NCBI GenBank assembly: GCA_003263775.1
Contig: JYJJ01000035.1
Location: 16,841 to 80,840, forward strand
Direction: 5' to 3'
From: Vibrio maritimus
GTDB lineage: Bacteria > Pseudomonadota > Gammaproteobacteria > Enterobacterales > Vibrionaceae
DNA length: 64,000 bases
In this document: piece after piece, positions 11,268-23,913 of the stretch
Layout of the letters: each line of letters starts with the position of its first letter
How positions within the stretch are numbered: position 1 is the stretch's first letter
The notes under the pieces: generated by a model
What the model saw: only the letters and a program-made list of their open reading frames with translations
The model's database searches: none
Told to the model about the DNA's origin: nothing
Made by a program: the position numbers and the translations under genes

Positions 11268-12890
11268 ATGGATTCTCAACGTAATATTCTGTTAATCGGT
11301 TTGGCTTTGGTTTCTTTTTTGCTGTTCCAACAATGGCAATCTTATAAGAATCCAGCTCCAGTTCCGACTCAGCAGACGCAAAGCAGTACTCTACCTGCGC
11401 CATCTTTCGCTGATGAGCATGATCCTGCGCCAGGCCACACAACAGCGGCCGCAGATAAAATCATTACAGTGAAAACCGACGTACTGACCCTAGGTGTCAC
11501 AACAGTGGGCGGTGATGTTGTTACCGCAAACCTAAACGAGTACGCAACCGAGTTGGAATCTAGCGACCCGTTTGAGCTACTAAAAGACTCACAAGGTCAC
11601 CAGTTTATTGCTCAAAGTGGTCTGGTAGGCCCTCAAGGTATCGACCTTAGCAGCACAAGCCGTCCAGCTTACTCAGTATCTGCAGACAGCTTCACGCTGG
11701 CTGACGGTCAAGACGAGCTACGTGTACCAATGACATTCGAAGCGAATGGCATCAGCTACACCAAAACCTTCATTCTAAAACGTGGCCACTACGACATTGA
11801 TGTTGAATACACGGTAAACAACAACTCTGGTCAAAATGCAACGTTTGGCATGTACGCTCACCTTCGTCAAAATCTTCAAGACAAAGGCGGCAGCATCACA
11901 ATGCCAACCTACAATGGCGGTGCTTACTCAACTCAAGACACTCGCTACAAAAAATACAGCTTCGAAGATATGCAAGATCGCAACCTGTCTCTTAACCTGA
12001 CTGATGGTCAAGGTTGGGCAGCGATGATCCAGCACTACTTCGCAGCCGCGTGGATCCCACGTGAAGCACCGGGTACTAACCTTTACACTCGCGTGATTGG
12101 TAACCTAGGTGATATCGGTGTTCGTATGCCAAACACGACGATTGCCGATGGTCAAGCAGCAACATTGAAAGCAACGCTTTGGGCAGGTCCAAAACTGCAG
12201 AGCGAAATGGCTGAAGTTGCGCCAAACCTAGACCTAGTAGTGGACTACGGCTGGCTATGGTTCATTGCGAAACCACTTCACACACTACTGTCGTTCATTC
12301 AAGGTATTGTGGTGAACTGGGGTCTAGCAATCATCTGTTTGACCTTCATCGTACGTGGTGCGATGTACCCACTAACGAAAGCACAGTACACCTCTATGGC
12401 GAAAATGCGTATGCTTCAGCCTAAGCTGCAAGCAATGCGTGAGCGTATCGGCGACGACCGTCAGCGCATGAGCCAAGAAATGATGGAACTGTACAAGAAA
12501 GAGAAAGTTAACCCACTGGGTGGCTGTCTACCAATCTTGCTACAGATGCCTATCTTCATCGCTCTGTACTGGGCACTAATGGAATCGGTTGAGCTTCGTC
12601 ACTCACCATTCTTCGGTTGGATTCATGACCTTTCAGCTCAGGACCCGTACTACATTCTGCCTCTACTAATGGGTGCAAGTATGTTCCTGATCCAGAAGAT
12701 GAGCCCAACGACGGTAACAGATCCAATGCAGCAGAAGATCATGACCTTTATGCCGGTTATGTTTACCTTCTTCTTCCTTTGGTTCCCATCAGGTCTGGTT
12801 CTATACTGGTTGGTTTCTAACATCGTGACGCTTATCCAGCAAACGCTGATTTACCGAGCGCTCGAGAAGAAAGGTCTGCACTCTAAGTAG
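11268..12890 (+). CDS. yidC: Membrane protein insertase YidC
   Basis: Inner-membrane insertase of 540 residues. The first transmembrane segment is at about residues 5-22 ([18 protein letters not shown]). A large periplasmic beta-domain follows to about residue 320. The conserved insertase core follows, with the groove arginine in [11 protein letters not shown] and the segments [20 protein letters not shown] and [14 protein letters not shown] typical Gram-negative length. A strong terminator follows, which closes the rpmH-rnpA-yidD-yidC cluster. Confidence 0.97.
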   Translation: MDSQRNILLIGLALVSFLLFQQWQSYKNPAPVPTQQTQSSTLPAPSFADEHDPAPGHTTAAADKIITVKTDVLTLGVTTVGGDVVTANLNEYATELESSDPFELLKDSQGHQFIAQSGLVGPQGIDLSSTSRPAYSVSADSFTLADGQDELRVPMTFEANGISYTKTFILKRGHYDIDVEYTVNNNSGQNATFGMYAHLRQNLQDKGGSITMPTYNGGAYSTQDTRYKKYSFEDMQDRNLSLNLTDGQGWAAMIQHYFAAAWIPREAPGTNLYTRVIGNLGDIGVRMPNTTIADGQAATLKATLWAGPKLQSEMAEVAPNLDLVVDYGWLWFIAKPLHTLLSFIQGIVVNWGLAIICLTFIVRGAMYPLTKAQYTSMAKMRMLQPKLQAMRERIGDDRQRMSQEMMELYKKEKVNPLGGCLPILLQMPIFIALYWALMESVELRHSPFFGWIHDLSAQDPYYILPLLMGASMFLIQKMSPTTVTDPMQQKIMTFMPVMFTFFFLWFPSGLVLYWLVSNIVTLIQQTLIYRALEKKGLHSK

Positions 12891-12913
12891 TCCAAACCGA
12901 TTCGATTAAATAA

Positions 12914-12939
12914 AAGGCGACCTTAGTGGTCGCCTTTTT
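12914..12939 (+). terminator. Terminator after yidC
   Basis: AAGGCGACC / GGTCGCCTT stem with loop TTAGT and a trailing T-run. A near-identical hairpin follows atpC at 26690. Confidence 0.88.
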
Positions 12940-12988
12940 CATTGACCATGATTACAATTTGGCTAAAGCACGGCGAATAGGCAATTCA

Positions 12989-14349
12989 ATGACAACAGAC
13001 ACCATTGTGGCACAAGCCACAGCTCCAGGCCGCGGTGGCGTGGGCATCATTCGCGTTTCAGGCCCTTTGGCTCAAGAAGTCGCACAGCAAGTAACAGGCA
13101 AAACTCTCAAGCCTCGCTACGCTGACTATCTGCCATTCAAAGATGAAAATGGCGGCGAACTTGACCAAGGTATTGCGCTCTATTTCCCTAACCCGCACTC
13201 ATTCACCGGTGAAGATGTTCTTGAACTTCAAGGCCACGGTGGCCCTGTGGTTATGGATATGCTGATTAAACGTATTCTACTCATTCCAGGTGTTCGCCCT
13301 GCAAGACCGGGTGAGTTTAGTGAGCGTGCGTTCCTCAACGACAAAATGGACTTAACCCAAGCCGAGGCCATTGCTGACTTAATTGATGCCAGTTCAGAAG
13401 AAGCGGCAAAATCAGCCCTGCAATCACTGCAAGGTCAGTTCTCAAAACGCATTCAAGTGCTGGTGGAATCACTCATCCATTTGCGCATCTATGTTGAGGC
13501 CGCGATTGATTTCCCTGAAGAAGAAATCGACTTTCTCGCCGACGGTAAAGTGGCGGGTGATCTGCAAACCATCATCGATAATCTCGATTCTGTGCGCAAA
13601 GAAGCCAACCAAGGCGCCATCATGCGTGAAGGTATGAAAGTGGTCATTGCCGGCGCCCAAATGCGGGTAAATCAAGCCTACTCAACGCCCTTTCTGGTAA
13701 AGAGTCAGCGATTGTGACTGATATTGCCGGCACCACTCGTGATGTTCTACGTGAGCACATCCATATTGATGGTATGCCACTGCACATCATCGATACAGCA
13801 GGTCTGCGTGATGCTTCTGATGAAGTGGAACGCATTGGTATTGAGCGAGCTTGGGAAGAGATCGAGCAAGCAGACCGTGTGCTGTTTATGGTTGATGGCA
13901 CCACAACTGACGCGACGGATCCAAAGGAGATTTGGCCTGACTTTATTGATCGCTTACCTGAGTCGATCGGCATTACGGTGATCCGCAACAAGGTCGACGA
14001 AACCGGCGAAGCGCTGGGGATCTGCCACGTTAACGATCCGACGTTGATTCGTCTTTCTGCGCGCACAGGTGAAGGCGTACCAGCACTTCGCGAGCACCTT
14101 AAGTCCATTATGGGCTTCTCTGGTGCCAGTGAAGGTGGCTTTATGGCACGTCGCCGACACCTTGATGCCTTGGAGCGCGCTGCTGAGCACCTTGATATTG
14201 GCCAGCAGCAGCTAGAAGGCTATATGGCGGGCGAAATTTTGGCAGAAGAGCTGCGCATTGCTCAGCAGCATTTGAATGAGATCACCGGTGAGTTCAGCTC
14301 AGATGATCTACTCGGACGCATCTTCTCGTCTTTCTGTATTGGTAAATAA
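12989..14349 (+). CDS. mnmE: tRNA modification GTPase MnmE, one-base frameshift
   Basis: Works with MnmG to add the carboxymethylaminomethyl group to wobble U34 of tRNAs. The start is [20 protein letters not shown]. The N-terminal tetrahydrofolate-binding domain, helical domain, GTPase domain ([12 protein letters not shown] in IIDTAGLRD) and C-terminal FCIGK motif are all present. The frame breaks near 13654: GCCGGCGCCCAAATGC should be GCCGGCCGCCCAAATGC, giving [14 protein letters not shown], the P-loop itself. One C lost from a pair; restored length is 453 residues, the family norm. It lies upstream of mioC and oriC. Confidence 0.94.
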
Positions 14350-14372
14350 GCGGTATTGAAAAAGGAACATCA

Positions 14373-14810
14373 ATGATTCATATCATCACAGGCAGTACAC
14401 TTGGCGGCGCTGAGTACGTGGGCGACCACCTTAGTGATTTGCTGGTAGAGCAAGGTCTAGAGACCACCATACATAACCAGCCAGAGCTCACTGACATCCC
14501 AGCACAAGGCACTTGGTTAGTTATCACCTCAACGCACGGTGCGGGTGAATACCCAGATAACATTCAGCCGTTTATTGCTGCGCTGCAAGCGACTCCACCT
14601 CGCATGTCGGAAGTCAAGTTTGCCGTGGTCGGTATTGGTGACTCTAGCTATGACACCTTCTGTGCAGCGGGCAAACACGCCTACTCGCTACTTGAGGATA
14701 TTGGTGGCACACCATTAGCGGACTGCTTGGAGATCGACATTCTCAACCACCCAGTGCCAGAAGATGCAGCCGAAGAGTGGCTCAATGAACACCTGAGCAA
14801 GTTTCAATAG
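14373..14810 (+). CDS. mioC: Flavodoxin-like protein MioC
   Basis: FMN-binding protein of 145 residues with a flavodoxin fold. The phosphate-binding loop is [15 protein letters not shown]. The FMN-contacting loops are [12 protein letters not shown] and [13 protein letters not shown]. In E. coli it is transcribed towards oriC, and the same orientation is seen here. Its physiological role is uncertain; biotin synthase support has been reported for the E. coli protein. A terminator separates it from the origin. Confidence 0.93.
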   Translation: MIHIITGSTLGGAEYVGDHLSDLLVEQGLETTIHNQPELTDIPAQGTWLVITSTHGAGEYPDNIQPFIAALQATPPRMSEVKFAVVGIGDSSYDTFCAAGKHAYSLLEDIGGTPLADCLEIDILNHPVPEDAAEEWLNEHLSKFQ

Positions 14811-14840
14811 ACACCAGTCTTATCAAACACCCTGCGTGTG

Positions 14841-14867
14841 AAAAAAGCGGCATAAGCCGCTTTTTTT
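14841..14867 (+). terminator. Terminator after mioC, before oriC
   Basis: AAAAAAGCGGC / GCCGCTTTTTTT stem with an ATAA loop. It would stop mioC transcription before it enters the origin. Confidence 0.88.
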
Positions 14868-14924
14868 GTACCTGTGAGTAACTTTTTCTACTAAACAAAA
14901 CTCAACTGCACATTATTCAACCTA

Positions 14925-15200
14925 CCATTCTGTGGATAAAACATGATCTTTTCGGTGAAAAACCTATATTTATCCAAAGAACAAGTTTTGATCGCCCATT
15001 CCCTTGTGTATAACATGCCATTTTGATCCCAGCTAATACAGTCCTAGATCAACACTAGATCACAACAATCGATCTCAAAAAGATCCATGGTATTGTTGAT
15101 CATTTTTGAGTTATCCACAGAGATCGTGGATCCTAATAATAGATCTAGTAAAAGATCATATATATAGATCTTATCTTTATATTCTTATTTCTTAGATCCA
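14925..15200. other. oriC: Chromosome replication origin oriC (chromosome I type)
   Basis: It lies between mioC and mnmG. DnaA boxes are TGTGGATAA (14931-14939, R4 position), TTATCCAAA (14970-14978, R3 position), TGTGTATAA (15005-15013, R2 position) and TTATCCACA (15111-15119, R1 position): the same boxes in the same order as E. coli oriC. Fourteen GATC sites fall in 14944-15198, suiting Dam/SeqA control. The AT-rich unwinding element at about 15150-15200 includes a 13-mer-like GATCTTATCTTTA at 15167. The rest of 14811-15297 has no gene; the mnmG promoter must lie near 15200-15290. Confidence 0.96.
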
Positions 15201-15297
15201 AAATGTTTTAAAAGCGATTTTCTCAATACCAGAAAAGCGGTAGAATACCGCTCCTTTTGGTTTGTCTATTTTATCGATTGAATACTGAGGTCGGTTC

Positions 15298-17193
15298 ATG
15301 CTTTATCACGAAACATTTGACGTCATCGTTGTAGGTGGCGGACATGCAGGAACGGAAGCCGCACTCGCATCTGCTCGCACAGGGCAAAAAACACTTCTGT
15401 TAACGCACAACATTGATACGTTGGGCCAGATGTCATGCAACCCAGCAATTGGTGGCATTGGTAAAGGTCACTTAGTTAAGGAAGTCGATGCTATGGGTGG
15501 TCTAATGGCTGAAGCCATCGATCATGCTGGTATTCAGTTCCGTACGCTCAATGCATCTAAGGGCCCTGCAGTTCGTGCCACTCGCGCGCAAGCAGACCGT
15601 GCGCTTTACAAAGCGTATGTGCGTCATGCTCTTGAAAACACGCCAAATCTGACACTATTCCAACAGTCTGTAGATGACTTGATCGTAGAACAAGATCAAG
15701 TACGCGGTGTCGTTACCGAGATGGGACTTAAGTTCCACGCGCAGTCTGTTGTTCTCACTGTTGGTACCTTCCTCGGTGGTAAGATCCACATTGGTATGGA
15801 AAGCTCATCGGGTGGTCGTATGGGCGATCAACCTTCGATTGCGCTTGCTCGTCGTCTTCGAGAGCTGCCATTTAGAGTGGATCGCTTGAAAACAGGCACA
15901 CCACCGCGCATCGATGCTCGCAGTGTGAACTTCTCTGAACTTGAAGTACAACATGGTGACAACCCAACACCTGTATTTTCATTCATGGGTCAACGCACCC
16001 AGCACCCAACGCAGATCCCATGCTTCATAACGCACACCAATGAAAGCACTCATGAAGTGATCCGCAATAACCTTGATCGTAGCCCAATGTATGCCGGTGT
16101 GATCGAAGGTATTGGCCCGCGCTATTGTCCATCGATTGAAGACAAAGTGATGCGTTTTGCCGATAAGAACAGCCACCAGATCTTTATTGAACCTGAAGGT
16201 TTGACGACTCACGAGCTGTATCCAAATGGTATTTCAACCAGTTTGCCGTTCGATGTTCAGGTGCAAATCGTTCGTTCGATGAAAGGCTTCGAAAATGCGC
16301 ACATCGTTCGTCCTGGCTATGCCATTGAGTACGATTTCTTCGATCCACGTGATTTGAAGCAAACCTACGAAACCAAATTTATCTCAGGTCTGTTCTTTGC
16401 TGGACAAATCAACGGTACAACAGGCTATGAGGAAGCAGCAGCGCAAGGCCTAATGGCCGGTCTGAATGCAAGCTTGTACTCACAAGGCAAAGAGGGCTGG
16501 AGCCCACGTCGCGACCAAGCTTACATGGGCGTTCTGATTGATGACCTATCAACGATGGGTACCAAAGAGCCGTACCGTATGTTTACCTCTCGCGCGGAGT
16601 ACCGTTTGTTGCTGCGTGAAGACAATGCCGATATTCGTCTGACCGAAAAAGCACATGAGCTAGGTTTGATCAACGAACAACGTTGGAGCCGTTTCAACGA
16701 GAAAATGGACAATATGGCCAAAGAGCGCCAGCGCCTGAAAGAGACATGGATTAATCCAAAATCGGAAGGGGTTGAAGCACTGAATACTCTGCTAAAAACG
16801 CCGATTTCTCGTGAAGCAAGTGGTGAAGATCTATTGCGTCGCCCAGAGCTAACCTACGCACAGCTAACGGCGCTTGATATGTTTGCTCCGGCTCTTGAAG
16901 ATAGCCAAGCAAGTGAACAAGTCGAGATCCAAGTGAAATACGAAGGCTACATTCAGAGACAGCAAGACGAGATCGAGAAGTCGCTGCGTCACGAAAATAC
17001 TAAGATCCCAGCGGATCTTGATTACAGTGATGTTAAAGGACTCTCTAACGAAGTGGTGGCGAAGCTAACTGAAGCCAAACCGGAAACGATCGGTATTGCG
17101 TCACGTATTTCAGGCATTACGCCAGCGGCGATCTCAATCCTGTTGGTTTATTTGAAGAAACAAGGCGTGCTTAAAAAAGGTGAAGCTGCGTGA
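15298..17193 (+). CDS. mnmG: tRNA uridine-5-carboxymethylaminomethyl synthesis enzyme MnmG
   Basis: FAD-dependent partner of MnmE in tRNA U34 modification, 631 residues. The FAD dinucleotide-binding loop [10 protein letters not shown] is at residues 13-22. Family signatures [17 protein letters not shown] and [22 protein letters not shown] are present, and a C-terminal helical domain binds MnmE and tRNA. It is transcribed away from oriC. Its end overlaps the start of rsmG by 4 bases. Confidence 0.97.
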   Translation: MLYHETFDVIVVGGGHAGTEAALASARTGQKTLLLTHNIDTLGQMSCNPAIGGIGKGHLVKEVDAMGGLMAEAIDHAGIQFRTLNASKGPAVRATRAQADRALYKAYVRHALENTPNLTLFQQSVDDLIVEQDQVRGVVTEMGLKFHAQSVVLTVGTFLGGKIHIGMESSSGGRMGDQPSIALARRLRELPFRVDRLKTGTPPRIDARSVNFSELEVQHGDNPTPVFSFMGQRTQHPTQIPCFITHTNESTHEVIRNNLDRSPMYAGVIEGIGPRYCPSIEDKVMRFADKNSHQIFIEPEGLTTHELYPNGISTSLPFDVQVQIVRSMKGFENAHIVRPGYAIEYDFFDPRDLKQTYETKFISGLFFAGQINGTTGYEEAAAQGLMAGLNASLYSQGKEGWSPRRDQAYMGVLIDDLSTMGTKEPYRMFTSRAEYRLLLREDNADIRLTEKAHELGLINEQRWSRFNEKMDNMAKERQRLKETWINPKSEGVEALNTLLKTPISREASGEDLLRRPELTYAQLTALDMFAPALEDSQASEQVEIQVKYEGYIQRQQDEIEKSLRHENTKIPADLDYSDVKGLSNEVVAKLTEAKPETIGIASRISGITPAAISILLVYLKKQGVLKKGEAA

Positions 17194-17821
17194 GCAACTT
17201 AAGAGTAAAACTTGATCAACTTATTGCAGAGACCTCATTGGAGGTCTCTGAACTTCAACGTGAACAGCTTGTCGGTTACGTTCAGCTTCTTGACAAGTGG
17301 AACAAAGCTTACAACTTGACCTCGGTTCGTCACCCTGAAGAGATGTTAGTGAAACATATTCTTGATAGCATCATCGTGGGTGAGCACCTTGAGGGTGAGC
17401 GTTTTATCGATGTCGGCACTGGCCCTGGATTACCAGGTGTTCCGCTCTCTATCATGCATCCTACTAAGTCATTCACACTGCTTGATAGCCTTGGCAAGCG
17501 AATTCGTTTCATTAAGCAGGTTGCGCACGAACTGAAGATTAAAAATGTCAGTCCAGTCCAATCTCGAGTGGAAGAATTTGACGCGGGAGAAGGCTTTGAT
17601 GGAGTATTGAGTCGTGCATTTGCGTCGATGACAGACATGGTGAACTGGTGTGAACATTTACCAAAACCTGAGTCTGGTCGCTTTTATGCTTTAAAGGGTC
17701 AACTCCATGATCAGGAGATCGCTGAGCTGCGTCGTGGTGTTCTGTGATCGAAATCAAACCTTTGCAAGTTCCTGAGTTGGAAGGTGACCGTCATCTTGTA
17801 ATCTTATCCAAGAAGGGATAA
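17190..17821 (+). CDS. rsmG: 16S rRNA (guanine527-N7)-methyltransferase RsmG, one-base frameshift
   Basis: SAM-dependent enzyme that methylates G527 of 16S rRNA. Motif I is [15 protein letters not shown], and the later motif is [10 protein letters not shown]. As written the frame stops at 17747. Near 17730, GAGCTGCGTCGTGG should read GAGCTGCCGTCGTGG, after which [21 protein letters not shown] continues to TAA at 17819-17821. Restored length is 210 residues, the usual size. It sits in the order mnmG-rsmG-parA-parB. Confidence 0.93.
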
Positions 17822-17834
17822 CGGAGAGCTTGTC

Positions 17835-18608
17835 GTGGGAAAAATTGTCGCTATCGCGAACCAGAAAGGTGGAGTTGGAAAGACGACCACTTGTATTAAC
17901 TTAGCTGCCTCGATGGCGGCGACAAAGCGTAAAGTGTTGGTGATTGACCTCGATCCACAAGGCAATGCGACAATGGCCAGTGGGGTCGATAAGTATCAGG
18001 TTGAAACAACTGCTTACGATTTACTGGTTGATGAGCTACCTTTTGAGCAAGTGGTGTGCACCGATACCTCTGGCCAATTTGACCTAATTGCAGCGAACGG
18101 GGACGTAACGGCTGCAGAAATCAAGCTTATGGAGGTGTTTGCGCGCGAAGTTCGCTTAAAGCATGCGCTAACGCCAATCCGTGATAACTATGATTTCATC
18201 TTTATCGATTGTCCTCCCTCTTTGAACCTACTTACAATTAACGCGATGGCTGCAGCAGACTCTGTGCTTGTGCCGATGCAATGTGAGTATTTTGCTCTGG
18301 AAGGTCTAACCGCGCTGATGGATACCATCAGTAAGCTGGCGGCTGTGGTCAACGAAAACCTTAAGATTGAAGGTTTGCTTCGTACCATGTATGACCCTCG
18401 AAACCGTTTAGCCAACGAAGTTTCAGAGCAATTGAAAAAACACTTCGGCGACAAAGTCTACCGAACCGTTATCCCTAGGAACGTACGCCTCGCAGAGGCA
18501 CCGAGCCATGGCAAACCAGCGATGTACTATGACAAGTACTCCGCCGGGGCAAAAGCGTATTTAGCGTTGGCTGGTGAGATGCTACGACGAGAAGAAGTAA
18601 CGGCTTAA
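17835..18608 (+). CDS. parA: Chromosome partitioning ATPase ParA
   Basis: Deviant-Walker ATPase of 257 residues that positions the ParB-parS origin complex. It starts with GTG (MGKIVAIANQKGGVGKTTT). The signature lysine is K11 and the P-loop lysine K16. Walker B-like FIFIDCPPSLNLL follows. It lies 13 bases after rsmG and 22 before parB, the standard chromosomal par locus near oriC. Confidence 0.96.
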   Translation: MGKIVAIANQKGGVGKTTTCINLAASMAATKRKVLVIDLDPQGNATMASGVDKYQVETTAYDLLVDELPFEQVVCTDTSGQFDLIAANGDVTAAEIKLMEVFAREVRLKHALTPIRDNYDFIFIDCPPSLNLLTINAMAAADSVLVPMQCEYFALEGLTALMDTISKLAAVVNENLKIEGLLRTMYDPRNRLANEVSEQLKKHFGDKVYRTVIPRNVRLAEAPSHGKPAMYYDKYSAGAKAYLALAGEMLRREEVTA

Positions 18609-18630
18609 CGCTCTTAAGGAAAAAGATTCG

Positions 18631-19512
18631 ATGTCTAAACGTGGTTTAGGGAAAGGACTAGACGCCCTGCTGTCGACTAGTTCGCTTGCACGAGAAAAGC
18701 AGCAGGTGGCAACTCAAAGTCAGACGCTCTCCAGTGATGGACAGCTTACTGAACTGTCAATTAACAGCCTTCGTCCAGGTATTTATCAGCCAAGAAAAGA
18801 TATGGCGCCTGAAGCTCTGGAAGAACTGGCTGCATCCATCCAATCTCAAGGAATTATCCAACCGATTGTTGTACGAAATGTCGGACACGATCAATTTGAG
18901 ATCATCGCCGGTGAGCGCCGTTGGCGTGCCGCTCGACAAGCGGGATTAAAAATGGTCCCTTGCTTGGTGAAAAATGTCCAAGATCGCGCGGCAGTAGCCA
19001 TGGCGTTGATCGAAAACATTCAACGCGAAGATCTCAATGCGATCGAGGAAGCTCAAGCGCTTGAGCGTTTGCAAGATGAGTTTGAACTCACCCACCAGCA
19101 GGTCGCGGATGTGATTGGTAAGTCACGAACCGCAGTCAGTAACCTGCTGAGGCTAAATCAACTCGAAGCACCTGTGAAAAAACTGGTAGAGAGCAAACAG
19201 ATCGATATGGGTCATGCTCGTGCGCTGCTTGCGCTAGAAGGTGATGTGCAGTGCGAGATCGCACAAGCCGTTGCTAAGAAGCAGCTCACCGTACGACAGA
19301 CCGAAGACTTAGTGAAAAAGTGCTTAAAACCGAACTCTTCCGAGAAAAAACAGTCAGAAGACCGTGATGCACAAGAAATTTCGCTACGTTTGAGTGAAAA
19401 ACTCGGCGCGAAAGTGTCTTTGGTAAGAAACGCGAGTGGAAAAGCCAAGGTGACGATAAGTCTTGATGAACCTCACAAATTGGAGCAACTTATTGCCAAG
19501 CTTGAGAGCTAA
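18631..19512 (+). CDS. parB: Chromosome partitioning protein ParB
   Basis: parS-binding CTPase-type protein of 293 residues. The N-terminal ParA-interacting start is MSKRGLGKGLDALL. The ParB/CTP-binding region includes IIAGERRWRAARQAG and ENIQREDLNAIEEA. A helix-turn-helix follows (THQQVADVIGKSRTAVSNLLR), with a C-terminal dimerisation domain at about 230-293. It forms an operon with parA. A candidate binding site lies at 4008. Confidence 0.96.
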   Translation: MSKRGLGKGLDALLSTSSLAREKQQVATQSQTLSSDGQLTELSINSLRPGIYQPRKDMAPEALEELAASIQSQGIIQPIVVRNVGHDQFEIIAGERRWRAARQAGLKMVPCLVKNVQDRAAVAMALIENIQREDLNAIEEAQALERLQDEFELTHQQVADVIGKSRTAVSNLLRLNQLEAPVKKLVESKQIDMGHARALLALEGDVQCEIAQAVAKKQLTVRQTEDLVKKCLKPNSSEKKQSEDRDAQEISLRLSEKLGAKVSLVRNASGKAKVTISLDEPHKLEQLIAKLES

Positions 19513-19609
19513 ATGAGATAATTGACCTACATCAATTATTTATAAATGCAATTTATGTGCGAAAGTTATGGTTTTGTGAATGAAAGTGTATCTTTTTGAT
19601 ACGCTTTGA

Positions 19610-19637
19610 TTGCAATAACTTTGGTAGAAAGTATAAT
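19610..19637 (+). promoter_or_regulatory. Probable promoter of the atp operon
   Basis: TTGCAA (19610-19615) and TATAAT (19632-19637) are separated by 16 bases, about 65 bases before atpI, in the AT-rich parB-atpI gap. Chosen by eye; not proven. Confidence 0.55.
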
Positions 19638-19702
19638 TTTCGCCAATCTCCCAGCACAGTAGTTATTAGGTGCAGTGTGGATAGAACTAAAGGTAAGAAT
19701 AC

Positions 19703-20092
19703 ATGGTAGCGGCATTAGCTAAACCAGGGCGAGCGCTTGCAAAGCGTTTGCTACTGATACAGGCCAGTGCGGTTGCGTTAGTAGCTGTTGGGATGACAGT
19801 GGCTGTAAATGCTGAGTGGGGAATTTCAGCGCTCATTGGTGGTGGCAGTTTTGTTATCGCAAATGCTGTTTTCGCGTTGTGCGCATTTCTTTTTAGTGGG
19901 GCTCGAGCAGCAAAAAAAGTTGCCGCGTCTTTCTATGCGGGCGTCGCTCTGAAAATCCTTATTATAGCCTCCCTATTCTCAATAGCTTACATGTATATTC
20001 AGGTGGAAGTGATTCCCTTGAATCTCACATTTTTACTGGTTGTCTTAATTAACCTTATGGCTCCAGTAATTTTCGTTAACAACAAAAAATAG
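19703..20092 (+). CDS. atpI: ATP synthase assembly factor AtpI
   Basis: A small membrane protein of 129 residues with four hydrophobic segments, first gene of the atp operon. AtpI is thought to assist assembly of the c-ring and is not part of the finished enzyme. Sequence conservation is low in this family, so the call leans on the position before atpB and the hydrophobic pattern (LIQASAVALVAVGMTVAV, ALIGGGSFVIANAVFAL). Confidence 0.9.
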   Translation: MVAALAKPGRALAKRLLLIQASAVALVAVGMTVAVNAEWGISALIGGGSFVIANAVFALCAFLFSGARAAKKVAASFYAGVALKILIIASLFSIAYMYIQVEVIPLNLTFLLVVLINLMAPVIFVNNKK

Positions 20093-20097
20093 GATGA

Positions 20098-20904
<807 letters not shown>

Positions 20905-20910
20905 TATTAA

Positions 20911-21216
<306 letters not shown>

Positions 21217-21298
21217 TCAGTTTTTATCTTGGCAAGTTTCGGACTTGTCACCTGATTACACTTTAGCTCGTCAATGAATCTTTAGAGGGGTAGCTGTT

Positions 21299-21769
21299 GT
21301 GAATATGAACGCAACTCTGCTAGGTCAAGCAATCTCATTCGCAATGTTTGTGTGGTTCTGCATGAAATATGTATGGCCGCCAATCATGAATGCGATTGAA
21401 GAGCGTCAGAAAAAAATTGCTGACGGTCTGTCAGCGGCTGAACGCGCTGCAAAAGACTTGGATCTAGCACAAGCCAACGCTTCTGACCAATTGAAAGAAG
21501 CGAAGCGCACTGCAACTGAGGTTATTGAGCAAGCAAACAAGCGTAAAGCTCAGATTATCGATGAAGCTCGTGAGGAAGCTTTGGCAGAACGTCAAAACAT
21601 CCTAAAGCAAGCGGAAGCGGAAATCGAAGCGGAACGTAACCGTGCTCGTGATGACCTGCGCAAACAGGTTGCAACTCTGGCTGTAGCTGGTGCTGAGAAG
21701 ATTCTTGAGCGTAGTATCGATAAAGATGCGCAAAAAGATATTCTCGACAATATTACTGCGAAACTTTAA
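21299..21769 (+). CDS. atpF: F0F1 ATP synthase subunit b
   Basis: Peripheral stalk subunit of 156 residues, the same length as in E. coli. One N-terminal membrane helix ([21 protein letters not shown]) is followed by a long charged coiled coil rich in Ala, Glu and Lys. The start is GTG at 21299 ([10 protein letters not shown]), supported by AGAGGGG just upstream. Confidence 0.96.
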   Translation: MNMNATLLGQAISFAMFVWFCMKYVWPPIMNAIEERQKKIADGLSAAERAAKDLDLAQANASDQLKEAKRTATEVIEQANKRKAQIIDEAREEALAERQNILKQAEAEIEAERNRARDDLRKQVATLAVAGAEKILERSIDKDAQKDILDNITAKL

Positions 21770-21783
21770 AGCGAGGGGCGCAT

Positions 21784-22317
21784 ATGTCTGAATTGACTAC
21801 AATCGCACGCCCCTATGCTAAAGCAGCATTTGACTTTGCGGTGGAAAAACAAGCGCTAGACCAGTGGGTCGAAATGCTAACGTTTGCCGCTGCAATCGCT
21901 AAGAACGATGAAATTGCAGACCTGATCTCAGGCTCTGTGACAGCGACGCGAGTGGCTGAAATTTTCAACGCAATTGGTGGTGAACAGTTTGATGAATTCG
22001 GTCAAAACCTAATTAAGGTGATGGCTGAAAATGGTCGACTAGTCGCGTTGCCTTATGTGTTAGTTGAGTTTCTAGAGCTGAAAAAAGAGCTAGAAAAGCA
22101 AATTGATGTAGATGTGATTTCTGCATCAGAGCTAACCGAAGAGCAACGTACTGAGATCAGCAACAAACTTGAAAAGCGCCTTGAGCGCAAAGTTAAGCTG
22201 AATTGCAGTGTAGATGAGACCCTACTTGGTGGGGTTATTATTCGAGCCGGAGATCTTGTAATTGATAACTCAGCACGTGGTCGTTTGAACCGCCTGAGTG
22301 AAGCAATGCAGTCTTGA
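21784..22317 (+). CDS. atpH: F0F1 ATP synthase subunit delta
   Basis: Stalk subunit of 177 residues linking F1 to the b dimer. It opens with [14 protein letters not shown], the conserved delta start. The C-terminal OSCP signature region is [21 protein letters not shown]. It lies 14 bases after atpF and 13 before atpA. Confidence 0.96.
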   Translation: MSELTTIARPYAKAAFDFAVEKQALDQWVEMLTFAAAIAKNDEIADLISGSVTATRVAEIFNAIGGEQFDEFGQNLIKVMAENGRLVALPYVLVEFLELKKELEKQIDVDVISASELTEEQRTEISNKLEKRLERKVKLNCSVDETLLGGVIIRAGDLVIDNSARGRLNRLSEAMQS

Positions 22318-22330
22318 TGGGGATTGGAGC

Positions 22331-23872
22331 ATGCAACTTAATTCCACAGAAATTAGCGACCTGATCAAGCAGCGTATCGAATCTTTCGATGTTGTGAGTG
22401 AAGCTCGTAATGAAGGTACTATCGTATCGGTAAGCGATGGTATCATTCGCATCCACGGCCTAGCGGACGTGATGCAAGGTGAAATGATTGAATTACCGGG
22501 TGGCCGTTATGCACTAGCACTTAACCTTGAGCGTGACTCGGTTGGTGCGGTAGTAATGGGCCCATATGCTGACCTTAAGGAAGGCATGAAAGTAACAGGT
22601 ACTGGTCGTATTCTTGAAGTACCAGTTGGTCCTGAACTGCTTGGTCGTGTTGTAAACACGCTAGGTGAGCCAATCGATGGCAAAGGTCCAATTGAAGCTA
22701 AGCTTACGTCACCAGTAGAAGTGATTGCACCTGGTGTAATCGACCGTAAATCGGTTGATCAGCCAGTACAAACTGGTTATAAGTCAGTTGACTCAATGAT
22801 CCCAATCGGTCGTGGTCAGCGTGAGCTTATCATCGGTGACCGTCAGATCGGTAAAACCGCGATGGCGATCGATGCAATCATCAACCAGAAAGACTCTGGT
22901 ATCTTCTCTATCTACGTAGCGATTGGCCAGAAGGCATCTACTATCGCAAACGTTGTGCGTAAACTGGAAGAGCACGGTGCACTACAAAACACTATCGTTG
23001 TTGTAGCATCTGCATCTGAATCTGCTGCACTGCAATATCTTGCGCCATACTCTGGTTGTGCAATGGGTGAGTACTTCCGTGACCGCGGTGAAGACGCTCT
23101 GATTGTTTATGATGATCTATCTAAGCAAGCGGTAGCTTACCGTCAGATCTCTCTACTACTTAAACGTCCACCAGGCCGTGAGGCATTCCCAGGTGACGTA
23201 TTCTACCTTCACTCACGTCTACTAGAGCGTGCAGCTCGTGTAAACGAAGAGTACGTAGAGCGTTTCACAAATGGTGAAGTGAAAGGTAAGACGGGTTCTT
23301 TGACTGCTCTTCCTATCATCGAAACTCAAGCGGGTGACGTATCTGCGTTCGTACCTACGAACGTAATCTCGATTACCGATGGTCAGATCTTCCTACAAAC
23401 TGAAGCCTTCAACGCGGGTGTACGCCCAGCGGTTGACCCAGGTATCTCAGTATCTCGTGTAGGTGGTTCAGCACAGACTAAGATCATTAAGAAGCTATCT
23501 GGCGGTATCCGTACTGCACTAGCGGCTTATCGTGAACTAGCGGCATTCGCACAGTTCTCATCTGACCTAGATGAAGCAACTAAGCGTCAGCTAAGCCACG
23601 GTCAAAAAGTGACAGAGTTAATGAAGCAGAAGCAATACGCTCCTATGTCTGTATTTGACCAAGCGCTAGTTATCTTTGCTGTTGAGCGCGGCTACCTAGA
23701 TGATGTTGAAATCAACAAGATTCTAGACTTCGAAGCAGCGCTTCTATCGTATGCTCACAGTCAATATGCTGATCTTGCTAAAGAGATCAACACTACGGGT
23801 GCTTACAACGACGATATCGAAGCTCAGCTTAAGAAACTGACTGACGATTTCAAAGCAACTCAGACTTGGTAA
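22331..23872 (+). CDS. atpA: F0F1 ATP synthase subunit alpha
   Basis: Non-catalytic nucleotide-binding subunit of 513 residues. The start [17 protein letters not shown] is preceded by GGGGATTGGAGC and is the E. coli-like start; an upstream frame extension is not conserved. The P-loop is GDRQIGKTA at about residues 169-177. The signature [14 protein letters not shown] is present. Confidence 0.97.
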   Translation: MQLNSTEISDLIKQRIESFDVVSEARNEGTIVSVSDGIIRIHGLADVMQGEMIELPGGRYALALNLERDSVGAVVMGPYADLKEGMKVTGTGRILEVPVGPELLGRVVNTLGEPIDGKGPIEAKLTSPVEVIAPGVIDRKSVDQPVQTGYKSVDSMIPIGRGQRELIIGDRQIGKTAMAIDAIINQKDSGIFSIYVAIGQKASTIANVVRKLEEHGALQNTIVVVASASESAALQYLAPYSGCAMGEYFRDRGEDALIVYDDLSKQAVAYRQISLLLKRPPGREAFPGDVFYLHSRLLERAARVNEEYVERFTNGEVKGKTGSLTALPIIETQAGDVSAFVPTNVISITDGQIFLQTEAFNAGVRPAVDPGISVSRVGGSAQTKIIKKLSGGIRTALAAYRELAAFAQFSSDLDEATKRQLSHGQKVTELMKQKQYAPMSVFDQALVIFAVERGYLDDVEINKILDFEAALLSYAHSQYADLAKEINTTGAYNDDIEAQLKKLTDDFKATQTW

Positions 23873-23913
23873 TTGGTGGGTGACCTTCTGGTCACCACTT
23901 ATGGAGAGTAACG

